The position numbers and the translations under genes are program-made. This document shows, one piece after another, positions 14,136 to 25,060 of a stretch of DNA of 64,000 nucleotides. The first letter of the stretch is position 1, and every line of letters begins with the position of its first letter. The stretch comes from Trichoplax sp. H2 (taxonomy: Eukaryota > Placozoa > Uniplacotomia > Trichoplacea), in NCBI GenBank assembly GCA_003344405.1, contig NOWV01000012.1:496001-560000 (forward strand), given 5' to 3'. The notes beneath the pieces were generated by a model, which was given only the letters and a program-made list of their open reading frames with translations, made no database searches and was not told the DNA's origin.

Positions 14136-14439
14136 TAGTGCAGTTCAGGGTTCGCTACAGTGCATTGAAGTCAGTGCAATTCCACATAGTGGATAGTACC
14201 GTGCAGTAGTGTAGCGTACTGGGTGATGTGCAAGGTCAAATTACTGATAGAGCGAAGAATTTTGAGTATGCATGAACTAGTAATTCTCACATTGGCTGAA
14301 TGTCGATCATCCTTACTGTACCGCCCATTATATCCCTAGCACCGCCCAAGCCAAGAAAACGTGACAAAAGAACAGCCATTTAATCGCATATGGTGGCAGC
14401 TTATTGTCTTCGTAAGTGATTACATATTGTGGCCTGTCG

Positions 14440-14720
14440 AAAGCTGATTTGCAAATGCATTTCAATATGTTGTTTTGCTTGCGCAACAATCAAAACAAAG
14501 ATGAGAGCAAGCAACATCGCATTAATTATCGGCCTTCATTTGCATATTCATGACTAGTTCGGTCACTATAGCAACTACATTAGCAGCCAATCACCGACAC
14601 GTCTGACGTTATCATGATTAATTAAGTAAAAACTGAATGCCAATCAGATCTTCGCTGGCCAATCGTGGTAAACGTGATAGGGCATCTTTCAACACATTAA
14701 TGTGTGTGTATCTGGCGGCT
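14440..14720 (+). promoter_or_regulatory. Putative POU-gene promoter with octamer sites and CCAAT boxes
   Basis: ATTTGCAAATGCATTT near 14448-14463 contains octamer-like half sites. A perfect octamer ATTTGCAT at 14538-14545 sits in ATTTGCATATTCAT, which also resembles the palindromic MORE element bound by POU dimers. CCAAT pentamers occur near 14587, 14640 and 14659, with a CRE-like TGACGTTA near 14602. This lies directly 5' of the POU start codon at 14747. The sites are seen in the sequence; promoter activity and autoregulation are inferred. Confidence 0.5.
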
Positions 14721-14746
14721 AAACCTTGTAGCGAGACCGAAGGAAG

Positions 14747-15847
14747 ATGGCAGCCCCTTCCAATCATTATAGCGTGACTGTTTCTTCTACGGCTTCTACG
14801 AATGATCCAAGAATGGCTACGCCAATAAATGTTCAGAGTCAATTCGCACAAGTGCATAAAGTAGTTCAATTTCAGGATCCTAATCAACAAGTACAAGCTA
14901 ATGTTGTCGGTGATAGAATGGGAGGCAGCCGTATGCCTCCGCCTCAACCGTGGCCTTTACCGGAAAGCGGCGGCCAAGTTCCTTGGCCAGTAACTACAGC
15001 TACTTCTCAAAATTTAATCGATATCAAACCGCATAGGCATGAAGATGGTCAAGTAACTATGGCTGGTCCTATACCTTTGCATGCTCGCCCTCAATTAGTC
15101 CCAGCACATGCGCATCCAGGTATGATGGAGCATCCCCGCTGGCCTACAGGACCTGCTGCAGGACAAGTTCATCCTGATCAGAGATCGCATCTAAATGCCA
15201 ATGCACAAATTGCTTATCCTATTAATGGTTGTGTACCTGGCCAAACGATGCCGTCTCATGTTGGTCCTCCACCACCACATATGAGAGAACAACGTGAGAA
15301 CGATAAGCCAGGTAATGAGAATCAATCGGAAGACACACCCACATCAGACGACCTAGAACAGTTCGCTAAGCAATTCAAGCAGAGGAGAATCAAGTTAGGC
15401 TACACACAAGCTGATGTTGGCCTTGCTTTAGGTAGCTTGTACGGTAATGTTTTTAGCCAGACAACGATCTGTCGTTTTGAGGCTTTGCAACTTAGCTTCA
15501 AAAATATGTGTAAATTGAAACCGTTACTGAACAAATGGCTTGAACAAGCCGATAGCAATAATAGTAACCCAAGTGCTGTTGATAAAGTAGCAACGCAAGG
15601 AAGGAAGCGTAAAAAGCGTACCTCTATTGAAGTAGCTGTAAAAGGAGCCTTAGAAAATCATTTTCTTAAACAATCTAAGCCATCTGCACAAGATATTGGT
15701 TCATTAGCCAACACTCTACAATTAGATAAAGAGGTTGTGCGTGTATGGTTCTGTAACAGGAGGCAGAAAGAGAAACGACTTAATTCAGCAATGTCAGGTA
15801 ATGGCGAGGATTCACATTTATTGGTGGAGTCACAGATGAATCAGTAA
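14747..15847 (+). CDS. pou3f: Class III POU homeobox transcription factor (Brn/POU3F-like), intronless
   Basis: A 366-aa uninterrupted ORF. Residues 1-195 are low-complexity and rich in Pro, Gln and His, including [11 protein letters not shown], as in activation regions. The POU-specific domain is about 197-271 ([20 protein letters not shown], then [13 protein letters not shown], then [12 protein letters not shown]). The linker is short, and the POU homeodomain is about 286-345 ([20 protein letters not shown]) with recognition helix [15 protein letters not shown]. Domain residues match class III best. POU3F genes are also intronless in vertebrates, so the single exon agrees (family knowledge). 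The protein should bind octamer DNA in the nucleus. The start GAAGATGG has a good context and is the first in-frame ATG. Octamer sites lie about 200 bp upstream. Subfamily identity within class III cannot be set by eye. Confidence 0.95.
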   Translation: MAAPSNHYSVTVSSTASTNDPRMATPINVQSQFAQVHKVVQFQDPNQQVQANVVGDRMGGSRMPPPQPWPLPESGGQVPWPVTTATSQNLIDIKPHRHEDGQVTMAGPIPLHARPQLVPAHAHPGMMEHPRWPTGPAAGQVHPDQRSHLNANAQIAYPINGCVPGQTMPSHVGPPPPHMREQRENDKPGNENQSEDTPTSDDLEQFAKQFKQRRIKLGYTQADVGLALGSLYGNVFSQTTICRFEALQLSFKNMCKLKPLLNKWLEQADSNNSNPSAVDKVATQGRKRKKRTSIEVAVKGALENHFLKQSKPSAQDIGSLANTLQLDKEVVRVWFCNRRQKEKRLNSAMSGNGEDSHLLVESQMNQ

Positions 15848-17460
15848 TTGAAACAAAAAAGCACTTCAACCTATTACTTTAAATTGGGAAATTCATTTGA
15901 TTCGCTCACTCTTTTATCTTTCGAAAGTTGCTGCTACTACTACAGTGAATTAGTAAGTTGGTAAAACGAAAATTTGACGAATGAATGATAGCTTACAGAT
16001 GAAGCATTCTATGAACCGATTTAATCAATGAAAGTGCTGTATGTAGTACCGTACTTGTTTTGTGTTATTTTTTCTAGAGTATATTGTACGTAATTAAGCT
16101 CTGTTAAATTTTTCGCTAAACATCGTCAGTAATGTACTTGTACATTGTCTATTATCTAAGAATATTATTAATGTAGAGTTTCTACTATCTAGTTTAACCT
16201 GCATGGCAGTTTTCGTGTACTGGTGTCTAGTTTTTGAAGATGGCTACGAAAGAATTTTTTTATGAACTTCAGTTATACGATAATAGCCTAACGACTACTA
16301 TACCGTACAGTTGGCGCTTTTTGTGATATTACCTTTTTTATGTAGACCAAATCGCTTTTTAATACATGTCATTAACCGTGGAAAAGATGAACGAAATGTA
16401 GTCGTTTTCGTTGTTTCTGATGATATCAGTTGATCATAGCCTAACTTCCTCATCTTTTGTTATCCTGTATGATCTACTAAGAATATAATTTTGTTGATAG
16501 ATAAAATAATTATGTCAGCACTGTATTGTCACTGTACAGTCTGTATTCTAGTCGGCGTTTGTGCAGTGAAATGTAAAGATACTGTATCATAAATGGTAAA
16601 TGTAAAATATAAAAACAGCCAGTGCAGTCCGCTAGCACCGTCAATGATTACCTATTTGAGAGCTATGTCGAATAATCGAAACGATCATACTGTACTATGA
16701 GTTTTTGTTTTCATAAAGGGTCGACTTTTGTATCGTGATATCATTCATATCTGTGATAGTGTTGTGTTATAATGTCACATTGATACTGTACGCGTATATA
16801 AAGAATGCTGTATTGTGTCTAATTTTTATTTTACCCTTCCTGCCGTCGTTTTTATTTTTAAGCTGTAGAAAAAGTGCAGCGCAGTATAGTATACGTATAG
16901 CTGTACTATACTACTAACATTTTTGTTTCAATTGCCTCGTCGCAAGGGTATTATTCATCAATGTGGCTTATAATTTCTCTTGGACGATTGTACATAGGTA
17001 TTCGAGATGTAAAAGTAGCAACGCTAACTTTGACCAATTACTGTATCTGTAATGTAGTTTCACTATAATTTCAGATATGCCCTCAAAGAACGATCTGCCA
17101 CTTTACTCTGTACTTATTCAGTTGCAGTTACATTAGTGTACCTATAGACGAATGCTTCTCACTGTGATACAGTGCGACATTAAGCGTTGTACTGCAGGTT
17201 GCTGATGTAAATGATGACAGCATGTTCTGTTCTTACATTCTTATCAATTAAACAGCAATAAAATGAAGAATTGCAATCTGCAAACTGACTAAAATTATAC
17301 ACTGCCCTACAGTACAGTAGCATGTACGTAGTGCATTTTTTAATCTCCAGTTCATTAATAGGTATCGGTTATTACCGTTCGTGAGGGTATATCTGCAGTG
17401 ATTACTATTCTGCTGCGATGATTACAATTTTAAAATTATAAATGAACAAATAACTACTGT
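15848..17460. other. POU 3' region and intergenic DNA
   Basis: AT-rich sequence probably containing the POU 3' UTR. AATAAA occurs near 17257, too far downstream to assign with confidence. A hydrophobic 60-aa ORF at 16735-16917 shows no family signature and is likely chance. I see no exon-like sequence. Confidence 0.4.
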
Positions 17461-17461
17461 A

Positions 17462-17719
17462 ATGAGTAATCGTTTTCATAGAGCATTACTGTATCTGTTA
17501 TTGTATTTGTTACTACAGATTTTTTTTAAGTCTGCTTACGGCACCGATAAAGATATACATCTTGATCTTATTTTCAATAAAGGCATCTTACTACCTAAAT
17601 TTGTTACGCTTGCAAGATTTTGCCGTGATGATAGTCCAATTATTATATGTTTGAACAATGGTTTGATACGCATACCACTACTTGGTCGTAATTCTACGTG
17701 TGGCCACTTGTCTTCCTAA
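17462..17719 (+). CDS. Hypothetical 85-aa ORF with a signal-peptide-like N-terminus
   Basis: I do not recognise this ORF. It opens MSNRFHRALLYLLLYLLLQ, a basic start followed by a strongly hydrophobic stretch, with a possible signal peptidase site after SAYG. About 58 mostly polar residues follow, with three cysteines. It sits between the POU gene and the RPS4-upstream duplication and has no visible splice partners. It may be a small secreted peptide, a lone exon or a chance ORF in AT-rich DNA. Confidence 0.2.
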   Translation: MSNRFHRALLYLLLYLLLQIFFKSAYGTDKDIHLDLIFNKGILLPKFVTLARFCRDDSPIIICLNNGLIRIPLLGRNSTCGHLSS

Positions 17720-17853
17720 TCACTAATCAGTACTGTTGTTATCAAAACAGGATTCTGGCATTACGCAATCTCCATCTGCCGTCACGAGTTATTCTTGTAA
17801 AAGAGCAAAGTGAGGCTGACTCCATCAATGCTATTTACATTACAGTTAAGACT

Positions 17854-19123
17854 TCAGAGGCTCTTTTCTTTTGCCTTCTGCACTAAGCACAGTACTACCA
17901 TCGTGATGGTTTTACAATGCAGTGTGTATATTGGTACCTTATTGAATTAATCTAATTTAACAGTAAATGGGAAATATCTGACCTGCAGTAAAAAATGAAA
18001 TGGCTCACCAGCCATAATTCTTCCTTCGAAGCCTCCGTTTTTACTGTACTGTACAGTACTTTGCACACGGCGTACTGAGCAGAGACTGTACTGTACTGTA
18101 CGGTACAGTACAGTACTGTATAGTCCTTCGTTATCGAGTTAGGCCTGCCACACCTTTGAATTGGCTAACTGTACTGTACTGTGTTAGGACCTGTACAGTA
18201 CAGTACCATACTCAACTGCAGTACTGTAGAGACTCTTTATAAGAGATTACAGTTTTATTAGCCAGTTCAGTACAGTAGTCACTGTAACTTGTATGTGTTC
18301 TCATTGAACCGAATTTTATCAGTTAAACTCATGCATAAGCTGCTTACGAAATATGCTTACATGAAAACTGATTCATCAGTATACAGTATATACTGTACGG
18401 TAGAATTACCGAAATATCAAAATGAGATCAATAAAGGTTGTACAATGTACAGTAAATAGCTATCCATAACGGCAAGAAGATTTACAGTACAATGTGTACA
18501 CTGTACTGTACTCAGTACATGCTGCATGTCTGCCACCTTTTCTGTCTGTCTGAAGTTTTTGTATTGCAGTACAGTACTGTACATATAGTATTGTACACTG
18601 TACAGTGTACCGTTCACGGTACACCACATACAGTACTGTACAGTACTGTACAGTACCGTAGTACAGTACTGTACACTGTACAGTCGTGTACTGTACGGAC
18701 TGTATTTTAGCGTTCAGTATTATAAGCAAAGACTTCTGGGAATCAGGTCCTTTTGCCCTGCTGGCTGTTTCTACGATAGAAAAGAAAAATGGTAGGTATC
18801 AAGATCATCGTGAGGTGGAATCATCTGTTTTATATCGTTAACATCGTTCATTTAATCCTCTTTTTATCTGTAAATTTGATCGTATCGTACATTTTTTTTA
18901 AAAGTTATGATGATAGCAATGTATTTTTAAATTGTAAAACGTTTTTATAGCACCATTTTAAAGTGCGTGTCGTTTGTTTCAGTTCAATACGGTAGACAAC
19001 CTAACGTGGTTCAGTCGACTCTCCACTGTGTTAAAGTAGAAGATATAGTTTGTTGTAGTCCACTATACTGCATTAAATTCGATGTGTATCTGGATCTAGT
19101 TTTAATTTTCAAGTTATTTCTAA
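17854..19123 (+). repeat. Copy A of the duplicated RPS4 upstream region, including a second exon 1
   Basis: Begins tcagaggctcttttc and ends ttcaagttatttctaa at the N gap. It is near identical to copy B (19144-20537), differing by point changes and by indels in GTACW tracts (about 1270 versus 1394 bp). It contains the pyrimidine tract, the ATG at 18789-18791 and the splice donor gtaggt, all as in copy B. Since each copy abuts the assembly gap, it is more likely an unmerged allele or contig overlap than a true tandem duplication. Confidence 0.9.
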
Positions 19124-19143
19124 NNNNNNNNNNNNNNNNNNNN
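19124..19143. other. Assembly gap of 20 N
   Basis: Twenty ambiguous bases that exactly separate the two copies of the duplication. The ORF crossing them is meaningless. Confidence 0.99.
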
Positions 19144-20537
19144 TCAGAGGCTCTTTTCTTTTGCCTTCTGCACTAAGTACAGTACTACCATCGTGATGGT
19201 GTTACAATGCAGTGTGTATATTGGTACCTTATTTAATTAATCTAATTTAACAGTAAATGGGAAATATCTGACCTGCAGTAAAAAATGAAATGGCTCACCA
19301 GCCATAATTCTTCCTTCGAAGCCTCAGTTTTTACTGTACTGTAAAGTGTACAGTACTTTGCACACGGCGTACTGAGCAGAGACTGTACTGTGCTACAGTA
19401 CTGTACAGTACAGTACAGTATAGTCCTTCGTTATCGAGTTAGGCTTGCCACACCTTTGAATTGGCTAACTGTACAGTACAGTACAGTACTGTACTGTGTT
19501 AGGTCCTGTACAGTACACTGTACAGTGTACAGTACAGTACCATACTCAACTGCAGTACTGTAGAGACTCTTTATAAGAGACTACAGTTTTATTAGCCAGT
19601 TCAGTACAGTAGTTACTGTAACTTGTCTGTGTTCTCATTGAACCGAATTTTATTAGTCATTCATCAAGTTAAACTCATGCATAAGCTGCTTACGAAATAT
19701 GCTTACATGAAAACTGATTCATCAGTATATATACTGTACGGTAGAATTACCGAAATATCAAAATGAGATCAATAAAGGTTGTACAATAAATAGCTATCCA
19801 TAACGGCAAGAAGATTTACAGTACAATGTGTACACTGTACTGTACTCAGTACATGCTGCATGTCTGCCACCTTTTCTGTCTGTCTGAAGTTTTTGTATTA
19901 CAGTACAGTACTGTATAGTACTGTACAGTATTGTACACTGTACTGTACAGTAGTAGTCTATGTCATCCGAGCTTGTAAGTCTACAGTGAAAAGTCATATT
20001 CGCTACAGTACGAGTCACGCCCATCCCGCCATGTACAGTATTTTAAACACTGCTGTACAGTACAGTACCGGACAGTACAGTACTGTACACTGTACAGTCG
20101 TGTACTGTACGGACTGTATTTTAGCGTTCAGTATTATAAGCAAAGACTTCTGGGAATCAGGTCCTTTTGCCCTGCTGGCTGTTTCTACGATAGAAAAGAA
20201 AAATGGTAGGTATCAAGATCATCGTGAGGTGGAATCATCTGTTTTATATCGTTAACATCGTTCATTTAATCCTCTTTTTATCTGTAAATTTGATCGTATC
20301 GTACATTTTTTTTAAAAGTTATGATGATAGCAATGTATTTTTAAATTGTAAAACGTTTTTATAGCACCGTTTTAAAGTGCGTGTCGTTTGTTTCAGTTCA
20401 ATACGGTAGACAACCTAACGTGGTTCAGTCGACTCTCCACTGTGTTAAAGTAGAAGATATAGTTTGTTCTAGTCCACTATACTGCATTAAATTCGATGTG
20501 TATCTGGATCTAGTTTTAATTTTCAAGTTATTTCTAA
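19144..20537 (+). repeat. Copy B of the duplicated RPS4 upstream region
   Basis: Second copy of 17854-19123. It runs straight into unique sequence at its 3' end (after ttcaagttatttctaa) and so into RPS4 intron 1. It holds longer GTACW tracts than copy A, for example around 19400-19560 and 19890-20110, plus about 65 bp absent from A near 19960-20030. Confidence 0.9.
20140..20202 (+). promoter_or_regulatory. RPS4 5' UTR with possible 5'TOP tract
   Basis: The sequence just 5' of the RPS4 start contains TCCTTTTGCCCTGCTGGCTG (20162-20181). Ribosomal protein mRNAs usually begin with a C followed by pyrimidines (5'TOP, family knowledge), so transcription may start near this CCTTTT. There is no TATA box at the expected place. 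The start site itself is inferred. The same sequence is present in copy A near 18748-18767. Confidence 0.4.
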
Positions 20538-22740
20538 GTTTTACATACAGCATCTTTTACATCATGCTGAGTGCAGAGAATTTCAAAATCACTTGATATG
20601 GCTTGAAATAAGGTGTTACGGTACGCGTATACTTTTATTAATAGAGCGCCATTTGTAATTGAACTCATTTAGGCACGAGGCCCAAAGAAGCACTTGAAGC
20701 GTCTTCATGCGCCTAAGCATTGGATGCTTGATAAGCTTTCAGGATCATTTGTGAGTAGATTTATCATCTAATGATAGTTCGATTCTTAATTAATCTTTGT
20801 CAGTAATCACGATGGCTGTGTTTCTTCATGATTTTACAACTGAGTGGGCAGACCAAAGCGTGTACGAGTATCCGGCTTTCAGCTCAGTATTGCAATTTAC
20901 TGTAAAACTACGGATACTGTAGTTTAATATTACAAATTGTTTTAGATCATCAATTAGTAATATTACAATATTTGTTACCTGGGTTGTACAGTATAGGCAA
21001 TAAGCTGCATGAAGACACTATTGTGATATAAATGAGCTGATTACGAAATCATCCATTCACGGCTGGTATCATTCACTATTATAAATATTACAGTAAACTA
21101 TGTACGATAGAGTACAGCATACATACTGTACGTAATGTATAAAGTAGTTCAGTTTTGATCTATTTTTGCTCTATACACTATTTTATGTCCCTGGCAGTTC
21201 TACTATACCGTATTCATAGAGTTTGTATTTATACACAGTTGTAAAGTAGTTACCATACTATACTCCTTTAGTAGACTCTCGTGGTATGCTGAACTAATGG
21301 TTTGCAACTTTACACTGCTCATAGAATCGGTTCATTTGCAAACTAAAGTTAGACTAGATCTCGAGATCCACAATGTAGTTTATTTCATAGCGAATTTATC
21401 AAGCTTGCAGGTCTTTAGCTTCCATCAATGAATTATCAGTTTTAGAAAGCTGAGATGACAAGCATATTTATGCATACGTATACGATAGTTATAGCTAATC
21501 CCTAGGCAATAAATTTTACCGATTGTCCAAATACTATGTCGTATTTACAGTAAACAAACACATGCTTACAACAAAGTTCTGTCGTTGAAATTTTAAAAAT
21601 TTCTGATTAAACTATGTGGATTACTTAGCTGATAAACTAATGCTTTATGCGCTTACTATTTTAGGCTCCTCGCCCGTCTTGTGGTCCGCATAAATTTCGT
21701 GAATGCTTGCCCTTAGCTATTTTTATGAGAAATCGTTTGAAATATGCGTTGACATATGATGAAGTAAAGAAAATTGTCAAGCAGCGTCTGATCAAGATTG
21801 ACGGAAAAGTTCGCACGGACATCACCTATCCGGCTGGGTTTATGGGTGAGTATTTCGTAGCATGGTTTGTTTATATAAGTTGCATTACACTCTTTACTGC
21901 GAAATATTGCCTTCATTTATACTACCTTGTATAATAATTAAAATTTATAAGCGCTTAGTACCCGCGATATACATTATGTTGTACTGTAATTGTATAGTAT
22001 ATGGATATAGCTTTCCAGATATATTTATGGTTATTTAGTCAAGATACTAGTTAAATACGTAGAATAGTAATTGATTAATCTTTATACTAATGTTAACAAT
22101 TACATGATTGATCCCTTTTCCTAGATGTAATTGCTATTGAAAAAACTGGAGAAAACTTTCGTTTACTTTATGACGCTAAAGGTCGATTTACTGTTCACCG
22201 CATTACGCCTGAGGAAGCATCTGTAAATATGATCATAGTTACAGTTTTTCGTGATATGATTGGTAGGTTATAGCTCTTGGAATTAATTTTATAATTTTTA
22301 ATCATTAGTACAAGTTATGCAAGGTGAAACAACTTCAAATTGGCGCGAAGGGTATCCCATATGCAGTAACCCATGACGCTCGTACTATTCGTTATCCTGA
22401 CCCATTAGTTAAAGTGAATGATACCATCAAGGTTGACCTTAAATCTGGAAAAATAACCGACTTTCTCAAATTTGACAGTGGTAATCAAGTTATGGCAATT
22501 GGCGGACGTAACATGGGTAGAATTGGGGTTATTACTCATCGTGAACGACATTCTGGATCTTTTGACATCGTTCATGTCAAAGATGCCCAAGGGAACGCCT
22601 TTGCTACGCGATTGACTAATGTGTTCGTAATCGGCAAGGGTACTAAGCCTTACGTTTCTTTGCCTCGTGGTAAAGGTATTCGTCTGACAATTGCGGAAGA
22701 ACGTGACAAACGTTTGCAAGGGAAGCAATCAAATATGTAG
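20203..22740 (+). CDS. rps4: 40S ribosomal protein S4 (eS4), five coding exons
   Basis: Structural protein of the small ribosomal subunit. Exons: 20203-20205 (ATG only, donor gtaggt), 20673-20750 ([20 protein letters not shown]), 21665-21845 ([16 protein letters not shown]), 22125-22222 ([20 protein letters not shown]) and 22309-22740 ([49 protein letters not shown], ending KQSNM). The joined exons keep frame and give 263 aa, the same as human RPS4X. The protein spans the S4-like, central eS4 and C-terminal KOW parts. An exon 1 carrying just the Met codon also occurs in vertebrate RPS4 genes. An alternative exon 1 lies 1.4 kb upstream in copy A (ATG 18789-18791). AATAAA lies 27 bases past the stop. 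Confidence 0.97.
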
Positions 22741-22766
22741 ATACTTATAAACTGTGTTAAATTTTC

Positions 22767-22772
22767 AATAAA
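22767..22772 (+). promoter_or_regulatory. RPS4 polyadenylation signal
   Basis: AATAAA in TTTTCAATAAATATCG, 27 bases past the stop codon, a short 3' UTR typical of ribosomal protein genes. Confidence 0.75.
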
Positions 22773-24019
22773 TATCGATTACCTGATGACTGGCACGTTA
22801 GTGTGGCTATAATATTGTTCAACGTAATCCAAAGTTGGTGATTATGATGGTATTTTAGTGTTCACTTTTCTATCATTTCAACATTGAATGATTAGTCTGT
22901 CAATGAGTTATGCGATTGACTGAAATTAGGACTCTTACTCTCAATTACAATCATTTCTTAGTAAGATCACCGGGTACTGTAATAAGTGTACACTCGAAGT
23001 AGAGTGGTAGCACTAATGTGAAATATAACTTGTCTCTTTTGCATTGTGCGAATATGCTCCAGTCCAGATATGACTGTATAATATCGATTAATATTATTAT
23101 CAAGAGTCTCATTGGCACGACATAATACATGGGTTCGGTTAGTTATACAGTGTACTGTATATAAACTGAATAGCAATAGTAATGTGTAAGTATTTTATAT
23201 ATTTACTGGGCTATTGCAAATTGTGAATTAGGACGTCGAGAAGCGATAGGTTGTTGAGCTAGTACCGTAGAGGTAAAAGCTTTTTTTACTTGTATGGCTA
23301 TTCTACTACATACTATGCAATTCAGCATAAGCGGCATCAAAGTGAGTGAATAGCGAGCGAATCAACACTGTAAGCCTTGTGTAAATTATGAGCAAAGCGG
23401 CATGTAGATTGTACACTGTACAGAACCAATGCATTTAGGTATCCGTGATTTGGCACTACGAAAGATAACTAGGAAACTCGAGTGGATCAAGCCAATGAGC
23501 AAACGTTTCTTGTCGTCATGTACAGTACTGTACTATATACATTAGTTATTTCCATGTGACCTATCTAAAAATGCCTCCGAAACTCCTTTCTACTTGTATT
23601 CTACTGTACTTGTCTAAGCCAATTTGCCAAGTTTTATGGAAATGAACTAAGATGTTGGAAAAGTGTTTGATTCATTTGCATAGGCACTAGCAGATATGTT
23701 TGGACAAGTACTGCACATTGAAGATATACTCATCTACTCATATACAGTATAGCCGTTTCAGCGGCATTTCTGGATAATCGTATGTCATAGGGAAATGACT
23801 GGATGTAGTCAGGGGCTCTTGAAAATGCGGATTTTCTTAGAAGCCTTAGATGCAGTGGATACATTAAAATGCGAAATCATCCGGATGGCTGTTCGGTGCT
23901 CAGTGTGGCATGGTCTGAACCTCTAGAACTGGAGGTCCATCGTCCATGAGATTAGAACTGTCGTCAACTATAGAATGCACTGGAGAAAGTTTTTCTCACG
24001 TGCAAAAGCGAATGCAGGT
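22773..24019. other. Intergenic DNA between RPS4 and the next repeat block
   Basis: I see no gene here. A short GTACW run occurs at about 23519-23534. Small ORFs such as 22967-23176 (-) have no recognisable features. Confidence 0.45.
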
Positions 24020-24890
24020 GTATACTGTATAGTACACTTGTTGTATACAGTACAGTAGAGGGTCTCTGGTATAACAGTACTGTACACTATTGTACAGGTC
24101 TGTATACTGTACAGTAGAACCAATACAGGTAAAAGAAAAAAAAATCTTTCCTTCTCGAGTACAGTACTGTACTGTACAGTACATCATACGGTACAACACA
24201 GTACATTATACGGTATGCTACAGTACATTACACGGTACTATACTGTACTGTCCTGGACCGCGCCGTACCGTACTATACTGTACTGTACACTCAGTGTGCT
24301 GTACAGTGTACAGTACAAAAGCGAATGCAGGTATACTGTACTGTACTGTATACTGTAGTACTGTACTGTACACTTGTTGTGCTGTACGTAAGTACACTGA
24401 TAGTGTAGTATACAGTACTGTACACTATTGTACAGCCAGTACAGGTCTGCCATATAGAACCAATACAAGTACAATAAAAGAAAAAAAATCTTTCCTTCTC
24501 GAGTACAGTACAGTACATTATACGGTAAAAACAGTACACTGTACGGTATACTACAGTACATTATACGGTACTATGCTGTACTGTCCTGGACCACGCCGTG
24601 CCGTACTATACTGTAGTGTAGTATACTGTACAGTACAGTACCGTATTGTACTGTACAATGTACTGTACTGTACTGTACTGTATACTGTAGAACTAATACA
24701 GTACAAGTAAAAGAAAAAAAATCTTTCCTTCTCGAGTACAGTACGTTATACGGTGAAACACAGTACAATGTACGGTATGCTACAGTACATTACACGGTAC
24801 TATACGGTACTGTACCGCACCGTACAGTGTACAGTACACTATCACGGTATGACCACGAGGGCTTGCACAGTACAGTACTGTCAAAAAGTC
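24020..24890. repeat. GTACW array with three tandem polypurine-containing units upstream of CCT8
   Basis: Dense GTACA/GTACT sequence in which one unit recurs three times, around 24112-24165, 24455-24510 and 24668-24745. The unit reads GAACCAATACA, AAAAGAAAAAAAATC, TTTCCTTCTCGAGTACAG. Diverged stretches such as TACTATACTGTACTGTCCTGG followed by CCGCGCCGTACC, split here at the joint, also repeat (24236, 24570). Overlapping ORFs of up to 206 aa, rich in YCTV and YSTV, run on both strands because GTACW lacks stop codons. They are not genes. Confidence 0.85.
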
Positions 24891-25060
24891 GAAAATTGCT
24901 GGACAGAATCCAGTACAGACTTTACGGTCAGAAAACGTGGAAGATCGCGCGTTACCTTTAAGCACATTTCTTTGGCATTCTCTGCTGTATCAATTGATTC
25001 AGAATAGGAAATTTATTGCAGAAGTAAAATCATATAAAACGCCAGAGAAATACTGCGAAA

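Noticed and set aside
18417-20255. Several ORFs on both strands in the RPS4-upstream region
   Set aside because: Repeat-derived and duplicated with the gap-flanked segment; one spans the N gap.
20314-20330. ATGATGA C-box-like motif in RPS4 intron 1, considered as an intronic C/D snoRNA
   Set aside because: No CTGA D box at suitable distance and no terminal stem.
24090-24710. A 206-aa ORF rich in YCTV and YSTV, with overlapping ORFs on the minus strand
   Set aside because: Translation of GTACW repeat DNA; no non-repeat domain.
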